A stretch of DNA of 45,791 nucleotides from Bacteroidales bacterium (GTDB lineage Bacteria; Bacteroidota; Bacteroidia; Bacteroidales; UBA932). The notes under the pieces were generated by a model, which searched no databases, was not told where the DNA came from, and saw only the letters and a list, made by a program, of their open reading frames with translations. Position 1 is the first letter of the stretch. Every line of letters starts with the position of its first letter. The translations under genes and the position numbers were made by a program. Where the stretch lies: positions 1 to 45,791 of the forward strand of contig JAFWRQ010000019.1 in NCBI GenBank assembly GCA_017519865.1, given 5' to 3'. Shown here piece after piece: positions 7,767-15,927 of the stretch.

Positions 7767-9814
7767 AGATAGTCTTCAAAATAGTTCGTTACTTTCTGCA
7801 TGAGATGCTCGCGCCATGCTCCCGCCACGTTATGCTCGGAGACGGGATAGGGGAAATAGTCCACCTGTACATTGTTCTCGATACACTCCTGGATGAAACT
7901 GAGGGAGTGCTCCCAGACCACGGTGTTGTCGATGGCGCCCTGACAGATGAGGAGCTTGCCCTTGAGGTCTTTCGCCTTGTTGATGAGCGAAGTCTTCTCG
8001 AAACCTTCGGGATTGGTGTCGGGATTGTCCATGTAGCGTTCGCCGTACATCACCTCGTACCACTTCCAGTCGATGACGGGCCCTCCGGCCACGCCGACCT
8101 TGAACACGTCAGGGTAATTGGTAATCAGCGAGATGGTCATGAATCCGCCGTAACTCCAGCCGTGGACGCCGATGCGGGAGGCATCGACGTAGGGGAGGCT
8201 GCGCAGCCAGTTTATGCCGACCATCTGGTCGGCCATCTCGGCCTGGCCGCACTGGCGGTTGATGGCCTTCTCGAAGGCCGCACCGCGGTGCTCTGTGCCG
8301 CGGTTGTCCTGCACGTACACGATGTATCCGCGCTGCGCCATAAGCATCTCCCACATCCTGACGCTGCCGAGCCACGTGTCGGTAACCATCTGGGAATGAG
8401 GACCTCCATAGACGTAGAGCACTACGGGATATTTCTTGGACGGGTCGAGTTCTGCAGGGAGGAACATCCTGTAATAGTTGTCGTACAGCCCGTCGGCGCT
8501 CTTGACCGTGCCGAGGCGCACCTCTCCCGTGCGGAAGCCCTCGAGAGGGTCCCCGGCGGTGAAGAGATTGCGCACGAGTTTTCCGTCGGTGGAGCGCAGG
8601 TCGACTACGCGGGGAACATTGAAACTGCTGTAACTGTCGATGAAATGCTTGCGGTCGGGCGAGAGCGAGACGCTGTGCCAGCCGCGCGCATCGGTCAGGC
8701 GCTGGGGCGCACCGATGCGCGCCTTGGCAAGCTCCTGCTTGTGGTTCTGGCGGATCTCCACCTTGAAGAGATGGCTCTCGACGGGCGAAACCTCCGCGGA
8801 GTTGTAGTAAACGAAACGGCCGTCGTTGGTCACGTATGAGATCTCGGCATCGGTATTCACCAGGCGGCGTACGGTTCCGAGGGTATCGCAGACGTAGAGG
8901 TTCTTGTAGCCGTCGCGATTGTCGGTGCTGTAGATGAACTGGTATGTGCCTTCGATGAAGTGGAGGTGGGCGTACGGCTCCACCCAGGCGTCGTTCTCCT
9001 CATTCAGGATGTTGCGGACGAAGGCTCCGGTGGAAGCGTCGTACATGTTCAGGTGCATGTGATGCTGGGGCCTGTCCAGGACCTGGATGAAGACGTAGCG
9101 GTCGTCGGGACTCCAACTGATATTGGTGAGATACCTCTCGTCATCGAAATCCGTGACTTTCATATAGACGGTCGTGCCTTTCTCGATGTCATAGACTCCA
9201 AGCGTGACGTGCTCTGAGGCCATGCCGTTCATAGGGTACTTGAAAGTGACGAGTTCGCCGGTGCGGGTCTTGATGTCGAGTATCGGGAAGTCGGTCACGC
9301 GCGACTCGTCCTTGCGGTAGAAGGCTATCCTGCGCCCCGAAGGGGACCAGTAGATGCCCTCGCCGATGCCGAACTCGTTGCGGCTGACGCTCTGGCCGAA
9401 GGTGATCTGGTCGCTGGGGCTCTCCGCCACGGTGAGCCTGACGCCCTGCGGGGTGATGCAGTAGAGGCTGTGCCCCTGGGTGAAGGCGTATGCTCCCTTG
9501 CCGCTGGGGGTGACGTTCGCTGCGCCGCGGGGAACGGCCCTGCGGGTCTCGTCCGTCTCGGGTTCGTAGTCACCGATCTCTCCGGCTATGGTCGAGACTT
9601 TGACTCCCTCGGAGTCGCGGAACAGGTATTTGTCCGCATCCACCCACTGGGCGGAGAAGGAAGCCGGCGAACCCGTCCTTGAGACGGTTACATCCTTCAT
9701 CGTGAAATCCTTGCCGGCATCCTGTGCCGGGTGGGTGTCAATGACGGTTTGCGCCCCGAGGCTCAGCGACAGGGCGCAAAGGGCCGCGAAAGCGGTGATC
9801 AGTCTCGTTTTCAT
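7763..9814 (-). CDS. Secreted dipeptidyl peptidase IV-like S9B peptidase
   Basis: This is a predicted exported peptidase that removes N-terminal dipeptides, usually after Pro or Ala. The 683-residue protein has a signal peptide (about 1-21, ending SLGAQ), an eight-bladed-propeller-type region, and a catalytic domain with Ser554 in HGWSYGGF, Asp629 in QGAIDNTV and His661 in VSEHNVAG. The GWSYGG nucleophile elbow is typical of the DPP IV branch. It overlaps both neighbours by 4 bp, placing it firmly in the peptidase operon. Periplasmic or surface location is inferred from the signal peptide; no sorting tail is visible. Confidence 0.9.
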   Translation of the reverse strand: MKTRLITAFAALCALSLSLGAQTVIDTHPAQDAGKDFTMKDVTVSRTGSPASFSAQWVDADKYLFRDSEGVKVSTIAGEIGDYEPETDETRRAVPRGAANVTPSGKGAYAFTQGHSLYCITPQGVRLTVAESPSDQITFGQSVSRNEFGIGEGIYWSPSGRRIAFYRKDESRVTDFPILDIKTRTGELVTFKYPMNGMASEHVTLGVYDIEKGTTVYMKVTDFDDERYLTNISWSPDDRYVFIQVLDRPQHHMHLNMYDASTGAFVRNILNEENDAWVEPYAHLHFIEGTYQFIYSTDNRDGYKNLYVCDTLGTVRRLVNTDAEISYVTNDGRFVYYNSAEVSPVESHLFKVEIRQNHKQELAKARIGAPQRLTDARGWHSVSLSPDRKHFIDSYSSFNVPRVVDLRSTDGKLVRNLFTAGDPLEGFRTGEVRLGTVKSADGLYDNYYRMFLPAELDPSKKYPVVLYVYGGPHSQMVTDTWLGSVRMWEMLMAQRGYIVYVQDNRGTEHRGAAFEKAINRQCGQAEMADQMVGINWLRSLPYVDASRIGVHGWSYGGFMTISLITNYPDVFKVGVAGGPVIDWKWYEVMYGERYMDNPDTNPEGFEKTSLINKAKDLKGKLLICQGAIDNTVVWEHSLSFIQECIENNVQVDYFPYPVSEHNVAGAWREHLMQKVTNYFEDYL

Positions 9815-10248
9815 TGCAATACTTCCGCTGTCTCCGTGGCTATCGGAATGACGGTAGTACCATTGTCACCCTCGCGTACGGAAATGATCTGATCCACTAT
9901 ATACTTCTCCATACCCCTCCAGGGCAGGGCTCCGAGATACTCCCTGTAGTGCAGTTCGACGGTCTTGCCGCTGCAACGCATGAGCGAGTCGGCCACCGCC
10001 TTGTCCACTACCGAGAAGTTGAACTCGTTGGACTGGATGCTGTTGGTGCCTTTCTGGCCCTTGAAACCCGACTGGATGAGCCTTCCTTCGTAAGTCTTGA
10101 AGATGTAGCCCTTGTACATGACCTGGTTGAGCTGCCCGGCCTTCACTCCTTCGCCGAATACGAAATAGAAGCGGAAGAAGACGAATGCTGCGAGCGCCAG
10201 GACCAGCACGACGCTGCTGATGGTGATAATCTTGGTTTTGGTTTTCAT
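9811..10248 (-). CDS. Small single-pass membrane protein of unknown function (first gene of peptidase operon)
   Basis: The 145-residue product has a short basic N-terminus and one hydrophobic segment (about 8-30, followed by FRFYFVFG), then a soluble domain of roughly 115 residues with aromatic and Gly-rich motifs such as GYIFKTYEGRLIQSG and ALPWRGM. The soluble part is predicted to face the periplasm. I recall similar Bacteroides proteins carrying the label 6-phosphogluconate dehydrogenase; no Rossmann motif or other feature supports that name here. Its stop overlaps the DPP IV-like start by 4 bp, and a good promoter lies about 40 bp upstream, so it leads the operon. Function unknown. Confidence 0.85.
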   Translation of the reverse strand: MKTKTKIITISSVVLVLALAAFVFFRFYFVFGEGVKAGQLNQVMYKGYIFKTYEGRLIQSGFKGQKGTNSIQSNEFNFSVVDKAVADSLMRCSGKTVELHYREYLGALPWRGMEKYIVDQIISVREGDNGTTVIPIATETAEVLQ

Positions 10249-10288
10249 CGTTATGTTGACTTGTTATTTATTTCACGACACAGTCTTA

Positions 10289-10296
10289 CAAATATA
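10289..10296 (-). promoter_or_regulatory. Predicted -7 box for the peptidase operon
   Basis: On the minus strand these bases read TATATTTG, an exact match to the Bacteroidota TAnnTTTG box, about 40 bp before the start at 10248. The -33 region falls in the T-rich flank of the rpmE terminator and has no clean TTTG. Confidence 0.6.
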
Positions 10297-10300
10297 CTCA

Positions 10301-10337
10301 ATAAAAAAATAAAGTCACGGCCTTGCCGTGACTTTAT
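10301..10337 (-). terminator. Intrinsic terminator of rpmE
   Basis: Twelve-bp arms 10309-10320 and 10326-10337 enclose a 5-nt loop. On the minus strand the hairpin is followed by a run of T (complement of 10301-10310). It lies just after the L31 stop codon. Confidence 0.88.
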
Positions 10338-10363
10338 TGTGCCTATCTTGTAGAAAGAAACGC

Positions 10364-10615
10364 TTATTTCTTCCTGCTCTTGTATCTCTGGTAGAACTGG
10401 TCAACGCGACCGGCGGTGTCAACGATCTTGACCTTGCCGGTGTAGAAGGGATGAGAGGTGTTGGAAATCTCAACCTTCACAAGAGGATACTCAACACCCT
10501 CGATGACGATGGTCTCCTTGGTATTGACGCAGGAGCGGGTGATGAATACATCTTCGTTGGACATATCCTTGAAAGCTACAAGTCGGTAGGTTTCGGGATG
10601 GATTCCTTTTTTCAT
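10364..10615 (-). CDS. rpmE2: 50S ribosomal protein L31, type B
   Basis: The 83-residue ribosomal protein of the large subunit begins MKKGIHPETYRLVAFKDMS and contains SCVNTKETI and SNTSHPFYTGK. It lacks the CxxC zinc pair of type A L31, so it is the zinc-independent type B form usual in Bacteroidota. It has its own promoter immediately upstream and its own terminator, so it is a single-gene unit. Confidence 0.97.
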   Translation of the reverse strand: MKKGIHPETYRLVAFKDMSNEDVFITRSCVNTKETIVIEGVEYPLVKVEISNTSHPFYTGKVKIVDTAGRVDQFYQRYKSRKK

Positions 10616-10651
10616 TACTAGTAAAATTGAATATTTCGTTTAAACGGACGG

Positions 10652-10682
10652 CAAAGGTAGTGATTTTCTGTTAAAAAACAAA
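10652..10682 (-). promoter_or_regulatory. Promoter of rpmE (type B L31)
   Basis: On the minus strand TTTG (complement of 10679-10682) is followed after exactly 19 nt by TACCTTTG (complement of 10652-10659). Both boxes match the Bacteroidota housekeeping promoter. The -33 box abuts the stop codon of the upstream gene. Confidence 0.85.
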
Positions 10683-11771
10683 TTATTTTATGCGATACGG
10701 CTGTTCACCGTAGAGCATGTAGCGCTTTGCCTTGCGTATCCACTTCTGCTCCTCGAGCTTGACGTGCTCCTGGACAATGTCGAAAGTGATGGTGCCTTTG
10801 AGATACTCCTCTATGACCGGATCGCCCAGGCGGGCGAAGAAATCGTCCCGGAAGGAGAACTGGGAGTAGCGGTCCTTGAACCAGCGGATCAGTTGGACGG
10901 TATGCAGGAGCGAGTGGTATTCGGCACCCGGCTCAAGGATGATCTGGTAGCCGTTGCAGTTCTCGCCGCGGTACATTCCCGCGGCGGGCTTGAAGGTACA
11001 CGGGCGTATGATGACGCCTTCCGGGGCAGGAAGGATGTCCATGGCTCCGTGGTCGATGAACGGGGCGCCGAAGTATTCGTAGGGGCGGGCGGTCCCGATG
11101 CCGGGCGTGATGTTGGTGCCGTTCCAGAGACCCCCTCCGCTGTACATCAGGCAGGTGAACATCCCGGGGATGTCCGAAGCCGGAGCGATGGTCCATGGCA
11201 TCAGGAGACGGTTGATGTCCGTGGCGCGCGCTGAGATTATGTGGAGCGCGAAACGTGCTCCCAACTCGTTGTAGTAGAGGTGGCAGAGTTCTCCGAGGGT
11301 GAGCCCGTGCCGGTGTGCCACCTTGGGCATCCAGGGTTCGTAGTCGACTACGGGCATGGTGCCTTCGACGACCCTTCCGGCGGGATTGTCGTGGTCGACG
11401 ATGTACAGGGAAGGCACTGAAGGATAGTCCTCGTCGGAGGACTTCTCCATCTCAAGGAGCACCGACATCAGCCGGAACACGTCGCGCGTGAAATTGAAAT
11501 ATCGGACGCCGACGTCCTGTATCTCCACGACTATGGCATTGAGCCCCTCGATGTCTTCGCGCCTGAAGGGAATGTGCTTGGTGTCCGGACTCAGTTCGGC
11601 GTCATCCGGAGAGAAGATGCGGGCGAGGTTGCCCCTCTCGCGGAAGATCTCGTACATATAGCGGCCGGACTCCGTATCCCAGCAGTTCTGGGTACAGAAG
11701 CAGCCGACCTTCCCGTCCAGGAGGGCCTTGTCGAGCTGGTCCTCGAGCCTTGTGGTCCTGAAGGAGAACAT
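10683..11771 (-). CDS. NamZ/DUF1343-like exo-beta-N-acetylmuramidase family protein, cytoplasmic variant
   Basis: The 362-residue protein matches the DUF1343 family, whose studied member NamZ removes terminal MurNAc from peptidoglycan fragments. Landmarks are VEIQDVGVRYFNFT, the IVDHDNPAGR block (canonical LDRPNPxxG), HRHGLTLGELC, WNGTNITPGIGTARPYEYFGAP and a C-terminal FKPAAGMYRGENCNG. The site that is usually EGTN reads NGTN here, and no signal peptide is visible, whereas studied NamZ proteins are secreted. It begins 3 bp after a glmM-type gene, linking it to amino-sugar or cell-wall recycling. Whether it keeps glycosidase activity is uncertain. Confidence 0.78.
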   Translation of the reverse strand: MFSFRTTRLEDQLDKALLDGKVGCFCTQNCWDTESGRYMYEIFRERGNLARIFSPDDAELSPDTKHIPFRREDIEGLNAIVVEIQDVGVRYFNFTRDVFRLMSVLLEMEKSSDEDYPSVPSLYIVDHDNPAGRVVEGTMPVVDYEPWMPKVAHRHGLTLGELCHLYYNELGARFALHIISARATDINRLLMPWTIAPASDIPGMFTCLMYSGGGLWNGTNITPGIGTARPYEYFGAPFIDHGAMDILPAPEGVIIRPCTFKPAAGMYRGENCNGYQIILEPGAEYHSLLHTVQLIRWFKDRYSQFSFRDDFFARLGDPVIEEYLKGTITFDIVQEHVKLEEQKWIRKAKRYMLYGEQPYRIK

Positions 11772-11774
11772 TTC

Positions 11775-13229
11775 CTAGCCCTTGATGATGCTTTCGGCGA
11801 TGGAGATGACCCGGGAGGCGAGAGCCTCGGCGGCTTCCTGCGTCGGAGCCTCGGCATAAATGCGGATGATGGGCTCGGTGTTCGAACGGCGGAGATGCAC
11901 CCACTGGCGCTCAGCCTCAAAGTCGATCTTCACGCCGTCGATGTCGTTGATGCGTTCGTCCTTGAAGACTTCCTTCATCTCCGAGAGGATGCGGTCGATG
12001 AGGGCTTTGTCGGAAAGTTCGATCCTGTTCTTGGCGATGAAATAGGGCGGATAGGTCTTCTTAAGTTCGGAGACCTTCATCTTTTTGTAGGCGAGGTTGC
12101 TGAGGAAAATGCCCACGCCGACCATTGCGTCGCGCCCGTAGTGGCTGGCGGGATAAATGACTCCGCCGTTGCCCTCTCCGCCTATCAGGGCCATCGTCTC
12201 GTGCATCTTTGTGGTGACGTTGACTTCGCCGACCGCAGCGGCTTCGTAGCGGCCGCCGTGCTGCTCGGCGACATCGCGCAGTGCGCGGGAGGAGGAGAGG
12301 TTGGAAACCGCCACCGGCTTGTAAGGCGCCGTGGCCTCTTCCAGGGTAATACCTTGTACCTCAGCGAGTTTTTTGGCCTTGGCGAAGAGATACTCAGCCA
12401 CGCTGACAAGCGTATACTCTTCGACGAAAGGCTCGCCGTTCTCGCAGATGAATGCCAGACGGTCCACGTCGGGGTCGACGGAGATGCCAAGGTCGGCGTG
12501 CTCGCGGATCACCGTCTCGCTTAGCACCGTCAGATTCTTAGGCAGGGGCTCGGGATTGTGCGCGAAATTTCCGTCAGGAGTGCCGTTGATCATTATGCAT
12601 TCGACGCCCATCCGTTCGAGCAGGCGCGGCATTATGATGGCCCCGACAGAGTTGACGGGGTCGAGGACGACCTTGAAGCCGGCGTCCCGGACGGCCTCCT
12701 CGTCTACGGCCTTGAGGTCTATGACGGCCTGGATGTGCTCGTCGGTAAAATCGTGTTCGGTAATGTGTCCCAGCTCGTCAACGGGAGCGAAATCGAATTC
12801 TCCGCTCTCCGCGCAGTCGAGGATCGCCTGGCCCTCGGCGGCGTTGAGGAACTCTCCCTTCTCGTTGAGAAGTTTGAGGGCGTTCCACTGGCGGGGATTG
12901 TGCGAGGCGGTGAGGATGATGCCACCGTCAGCCTTGGCGAACACCACCGCCATTTCGGTGGTGGGAGTCGAGGCGTAACCGGCCTTGACCACGTCGATGC
13001 CGCAGGCCGCGAGGGTGCCGCAGACGAGCTGCTCCACCATTTCGCCGCTGATGCGTGCGTCCTTGCCTACGACGACTTTGTAGCGGCTCCCGTCGGGATG
13101 GGGCCTGCGCTCGCGCAATTTGGCGCAATAGGCGTATGTGAATTTGACGATATCAATAGGTGTGAGGCCTTCGCCCACGGGTCCGCCAATGGTGCCGCGG
13201 ATGCCCGAAATGGATTTGATAAGTGACAT
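11775..13229 (-). CDS. glmM: Phosphoglucosamine mutase / phosphohexomutase (GlmM-type)
   Basis: This alpha-D-phosphohexomutase interconverts hexose 6- and 1-phosphates; in this position the likely substrate is glucosamine-6-phosphate on the way to UDP-GlcNAc. The 484-residue protein has the phosphoserine loop TASHNP (Ser109), the magnesium loop DPDVDR, the sugar loop GGEGNGG and the phosphate loop RRSNTEPIIR. The ISGIRGTIG start is typical of bacterial GlmM/PMM proteins. A phosphomannomutase role cannot be excluded by eye. The NamZ-like gene follows at 3 bp, and a TATATTTG promoter box lies just upstream. Confidence 0.87.
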   Translation of the reverse strand: MSLIKSISGIRGTIGGPVGEGLTPIDIVKFTYAYCAKLRERRPHPDGSRYKVVVGKDARISGEMVEQLVCGTLAACGIDVVKAGYASTPTTEMAVVFAKADGGIILTASHNPRQWNALKLLNEKGEFLNAAEGQAILDCAESGEFDFAPVDELGHITEHDFTDEHIQAVIDLKAVDEEAVRDAGFKVVLDPVNSVGAIIMPRLLERMGVECIMINGTPDGNFAHNPEPLPKNLTVLSETVIREHADLGISVDPDVDRLAFICENGEPFVEEYTLVSVAEYLFAKAKKLAEVQGITLEEATAPYKPVAVSNLSSSRALRDVAEQHGGRYEAAAVGEVNVTTKMHETMALIGGEGNGGVIYPASHYGRDAMVGVGIFLSNLAYKKMKVSELKKTYPPYFIAKNRIELSDKALIDRILSEMKEVFKDERINDIDGVKIDFEAERQWVHLRRSNTEPIIRIYAEAPTQEAAEALASRVISIAESIIKG

Positions 13230-13249
13230 GGACTCTAAAGTTTGGAATA

Positions 13250-13257
13250 CAAATATA
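13250..13257 (-). promoter_or_regulatory. Predicted -7 box for glmM
   Basis: The minus strand reads TATATTTG here, 20 bp before the ATG at 13229. The expected -33 position has only a T-rich TTTCC-like sequence. Confidence 0.6.
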
Positions 13258-13308
13258 CGGATTTTTCAGCCTCGGAGGAAAAATAATGACTCCGGCTTGC
13301 AGAAAAAA

Positions 13309-13339
13309 TTTGGAGGAAAGTTTTTTTTGCCTATCTTTG
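13309..13339 (+). promoter_or_regulatory. Promoter of tRNA-Glu
   Basis: TTTG at 13309-13312, a 19-nt spacer and TATCTTTG at 13332-13339 form a full Bacteroidota promoter 16 bp before the tRNA. Flanking bases (AAAATTTGGAGG and CTTTGCATTCCC) closely resemble those of the other two tRNA promoters in this window. Confidence 0.92.
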
Positions 13340-13355
13340 CATTCCCAAACGATAT

Positions 13356-13427
13356 GCTGGGTTCGTATAACGGTTAGTACTCAAGATTCTCAATCTTGCA
13401 ATAGGAGTTCGATTCTCCTACCCAGTA
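13356..13427 (+). tRNA. tRNA-Glu (anticodon CTC)
   Basis: A cloverleaf can be drawn by hand. The acceptor GCTGGGT pairs with ACCCAGT (closing pair G-U), the D-loop contains AACGGTTAG, the anticodon stem CAAGA/TCTTG encloses the loop TTCTCAA, and the T arm AGGAG-TTCGATT-CTCCT is canonical. Anticodon CTC reads GAG. The discriminator is A, and CCA is not encoded. Confidence 0.93.
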
Positions 13428-13433
13428 CACAGA

Positions 13434-13460
13434 GACCTGCTGGAGACAGCGGGTCTTTTT
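13434..13460 (+). terminator. Terminator after tRNA-Glu
   Basis: GACCTGC (13434-13440) pairs with GCGGGTC (13449-13455, one G-T pair) and is followed by five T residues. Confidence 0.82.
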
Positions 13461-13483
13461 GCTTATCAGATAATCAGACACTT

Positions 13484-14068
13484 ATGCACAAGTTTCTCGT
13501 TTTCGCAGCATCCCTGCTCCTGCTCGCCTCGTGCGGCGGGAAGACTGCCGATCCCGTCCACGAAGCCATCAAGGGCGAGATCCTCGGCAATATGGACAGG
13601 CAATTCTCCGATGTCAGTATCAATAAGGTGGAGAAAATCGACTCTACTACTTTCAGGACCGAGCTGGAACGCCGCAAGAAAGTCTTCATGACCAAAAGGG
13701 ACGCGGACAGCGAGCTCCTGATTAAATATATGACTGAGGGCAAGAGGAGGAACGCGGAGATCAAGTCCGAGAGCTATCGCAAGGACCTGCTCATACTCAA
13801 TGGCCTTGACAGCCTCGAATCGGCGATTGCCGGAATCCTGGATGACATCGCCTATTACGACTACCGTTTCAGCGCGGATGCCAAGGGACAGGACGTGAAC
13901 ATGCAGTTCCGTGATGCATACATCTCCATCACTCCCGACGGCAGGGTGATCAGCATGACCGCTGACAGACGCGACCTCCACAAGAGTGCAGGACGCGTCA
14001 TCCCCGGATACTATGAACTGGTGAAGGGAGCAGGGGAGGATGAAGAAGAATCCGAAGTGATCCTCTAA
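13484..14068 (+). CDS. Small secreted lipoprotein, unknown function
   Basis: The 194-residue product begins with a lipoprotein signal (lipobox LASC, Cys17 followed by GG), so it is predicted to be lipid-anchored in the envelope. The mature part is charged and mostly helical, with a lysine- and arginine-rich middle (about 60-95), an YYDYRFS segment and an acidic tail. No known domain is recognised. The open frame extends upstream of 13484, but the ATG at 13484 gives a complete lipoprotein signal and lies after the tRNA terminator. No clear promoter separates it from that terminator, so readthrough may drive it. It converges with the PriA-like gene and the stop codons overlap. Confidence 0.75.
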   Translation: MHKFLVFAASLLLLASCGGKTADPVHEAIKGEILGNMDRQFSDVSINKVEKIDSTTFRTELERRKKVFMTKRDADSELLIKYMTEGKRRNAEIKSESYRKDLLILNGLDSLESAIAGILDDIAYYDYRFSADAKGQDVNMQFRDAYISITPDGRVISMTADRRDLHKSAGRVIPGYYELVKGAGEDEEESEVIL

Positions 14069-15909
14069 ACCGGATCCACGTCCAGGGTGACGTGCCCGGT
14101 GTACTTGCAAGACTGTTCGAAATCGCCGATGATACCGGCGATTTTTCTTTTTGCAGCGGGCAGGTTCCTGTCCTTCGGGAGCATGATGCGGACCACGCGT
14201 ACGTCCTGCTCGGGCTCGCGGCCGCGGAACGGGGCGAACGGGCCGTCGGGGACGAAGTCCCTCAAGGCGGCCGCCAGCAGCCCCGACAGCTTCGCAAGCC
14301 GTCCGGCGTTGGAGTCCCTGACTATGACGTCCACCATCCTCGTATACGGCGGGAAATGGAATGCCTTGCGCTCTTCCAGCAGGCGGAACGCATAGTCGTC
14401 ACCCTGGAGATAAACCGGATGCTGCCCCTGGCGTGTCTGTACCAGCATGTGCCCGGGCAGCCTGCCCCTGAACTGCTCCAGGGTCTGCATCGCCTTCTCG
14501 TCCGCCCTGAAATCGTGTTTGTCCAAAAGTATGTCGGAGTTGAGGATTGCCAGCAGCGAGATGTCCGATATGTCCTTCCTGCGTGCGTCGTGGACTGTCG
14601 CATATCCTATCCCTTCCGATTTGTCAGGGAAGATGCCCTCCAACTGCTCCCTGATGTCGTCCATCGGCCCCCATGGCCTTAGGATCAGGACTTTGCCACC
14701 ATCTTCCAGGGTTTCTTTGATCCTGGCTATCAGTACCCGTGAGAGGTCTCCGACTATACCGTGTTTCCTGGCTTCGACCGAGGTGTCCACGATCTCCATC
14801 GCGCCCTCTTCCAGAGGCGTGCGTACCAGGGAATACCTCCCGGAAATGCAGTTGTACAGGGACTCCAGCGATGGAGTGGGGGAGGACAGGATCACCCTGG
14901 CTCCGTGTATGCTGCCCAGCATCACGGCCGTATCGCGCGCCCCATAACGCGGAGTCCCGTCCTGCTTGTAAGCGATATCGTGTTCTTCCTCCACTATGAC
15001 GAGCCCCAGGTCCTTGAAAGGCAGGAACAGTGCCGAGCGTGTCCCCAGGACCAGCCTCGGCCTGTCGTTGCATCGGAGGATGGTGGCGACCTCACGGCGA
15101 TTGCCGGCCGATTCGGCCGAATGGAATACCAGTACGGCATCCCCGAAGGCTTCGTACAGCGTTGCCTGCAGCTTCTTGCTCAACGCGATCTCCGGAACGA
15201 GCATCAATACGTTCCGCCCTTCTGCCAATGTCGAACGCGCTGCATCCACGAGTATGCCTATCCTTGACGCCCCTCCCTGCACCAGCACCGTTTTCCCTTT
15301 CGAGAACACTTTCTCCACCTCACCGGGCGCTTTCCCTTCATTGCCGCCCCCGGCTCCTGCCGGCATATCCATCGTCTCCAGTTTCTCACGGACTTCCTTG
15401 AGTTCCGCCAGGATCCTGTCCCTTCCGGCTTCCAGCTTCGCGGTAACCTTGGCGTTATGCCGTCCGGCAAGCGCCGCCTCCTTCTTTGCGAGGCGCTCCT
15501 CAAGTGCGAGGATACGCTTGCGGTAGAGCTCCTCCGTGCGCGCTTTCATCAGTTCCCGCCGTTCCTCGGCCCTGGCGCGGACCTCCTCGCCGGCAGTCTT
15601 GGAGGCGGGATAAGCCATCTTATAGACCTCTCCGATGGTGCAAAGGTAGTAATCCGAGATGAAGCGCCACAGCTCCAGCTCCTTCTCCCCGATCGGGTCC
15701 ATATGCCGCTCCACTGCGTTGACGGCTAGGATCCTGCTGCGGTCCACATCCGGCTCGACGCCGGTCTCGCTGACCACTCCGGTATACTTCCTGCCGGAGA
15801 ACGTTACGTTCACGCGCATCCCCTTCCGGACCTCCTCCGAGATCCGGTAGCACGGCTCCCAAGCCAGCTTCAGCGGCAGGATGACCTTTATGTATTTATC
15901 CTCGTCCAT
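14065..15909 (-). CDS. PriA-like primosomal protein N' lacking ATPase motifs and zinc domain (probable pseudo-helicase)
   Basis: The 614-residue protein is clearly homologous to replication-restart helicase PriA. The N-terminal 3'-DNA-binding region, LLVPEIALS-like block (LMLVPEIALSKKL), HSAES, LGTRSALFLPF, the DEAH-like box EEEH (307-310), KQDGTPRYGARD and the C-terminal domain (FHFPPYTRM) are conserved. The motifs for ATP hydrolysis are gone: Walker A GxTGSGKT reads QGGASRI (211-217), motif III GSATPS reads SSPTPS (342-347), the eight-Cys zinc domain is absent near 410-425, and motif VI GRAGR reads GRLPG (482-486). An Ala/Glu/Arg-rich coiled coil fills about 105-180. The frame is intact, so this looks like a maintained DNA-binding pseudo-enzyme rather than a decaying gene. 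I chose the ATG at 15909 because the further ATG (15939) sits inside the terminator of the preceding gene. Confidence 0.85.
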   Translation of the reverse strand: MDEDKYIKVILPLKLAWEPCYRISEEVRKGMRVNVTFSGRKYTGVVSETGVEPDVDRSRILAVNAVERHMDPIGEKELELWRFISDYYLCTIGEVYKMAYPASKTAGEEVRARAEERRELMKARTEELYRKRILALEERLAKKEAALAGRHNAKVTAKLEAGRDRILAELKEVREKLETMDMPAGAGGGNEGKAPGEVEKVFSKGKTVLVQGGASRIGILVDAARSTLAEGRNVLMLVPEIALSKKLQATLYEAFGDAVLVFHSAESAGNRREVATILRCNDRPRLVLGTRSALFLPFKDLGLVIVEEEHDIAYKQDGTPRYGARDTAVMLGSIHGARVILSSPTPSLESLYNCISGRYSLVRTPLEEGAMEIVDTSVEARKHGIVGDLSRVLIARIKETLEDGGKVLILRPWGPMDDIREQLEGIFPDKSEGIGYATVHDARRKDISDISLLAILNSDILLDKHDFRADEKAMQTLEQFRGRLPGHMLVQTRQGQHPVYLQGDDYAFRLLEERKAFHFPPYTRMVDVIVRDSNAGRLAKLSGLLAAALRDFVPDGPFAPFRGREPEQDVRVVRIMLPKDRNLPAAKRKIAGIIGDFEQSCKYTGHVTLDVDPV

Positions 15910-15927
15910 CCTAACGCGAATATAACG

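Noticed and set aside
10616-10651. Riboswitch or L31 autoregulatory leader before rpmE
   Set aside because: The leader between promoter and ATG is about 35 nt and shows no stable hairpin or conserved motif.
12128-12140. GCGTCGCG-like words inside glmM and recA resembling the palindrome arms
   Set aside because: They are coding coincidences in GC-rich codons with no paired arm at the 38-bp distance.
13223-13483. Upstream extension of the small lipoprotein frame through the tRNA-Glu gene
   Set aside because: It crosses a promoter, a tRNA and a terminator; the lipoprotein signal at 13484 marks the real start.
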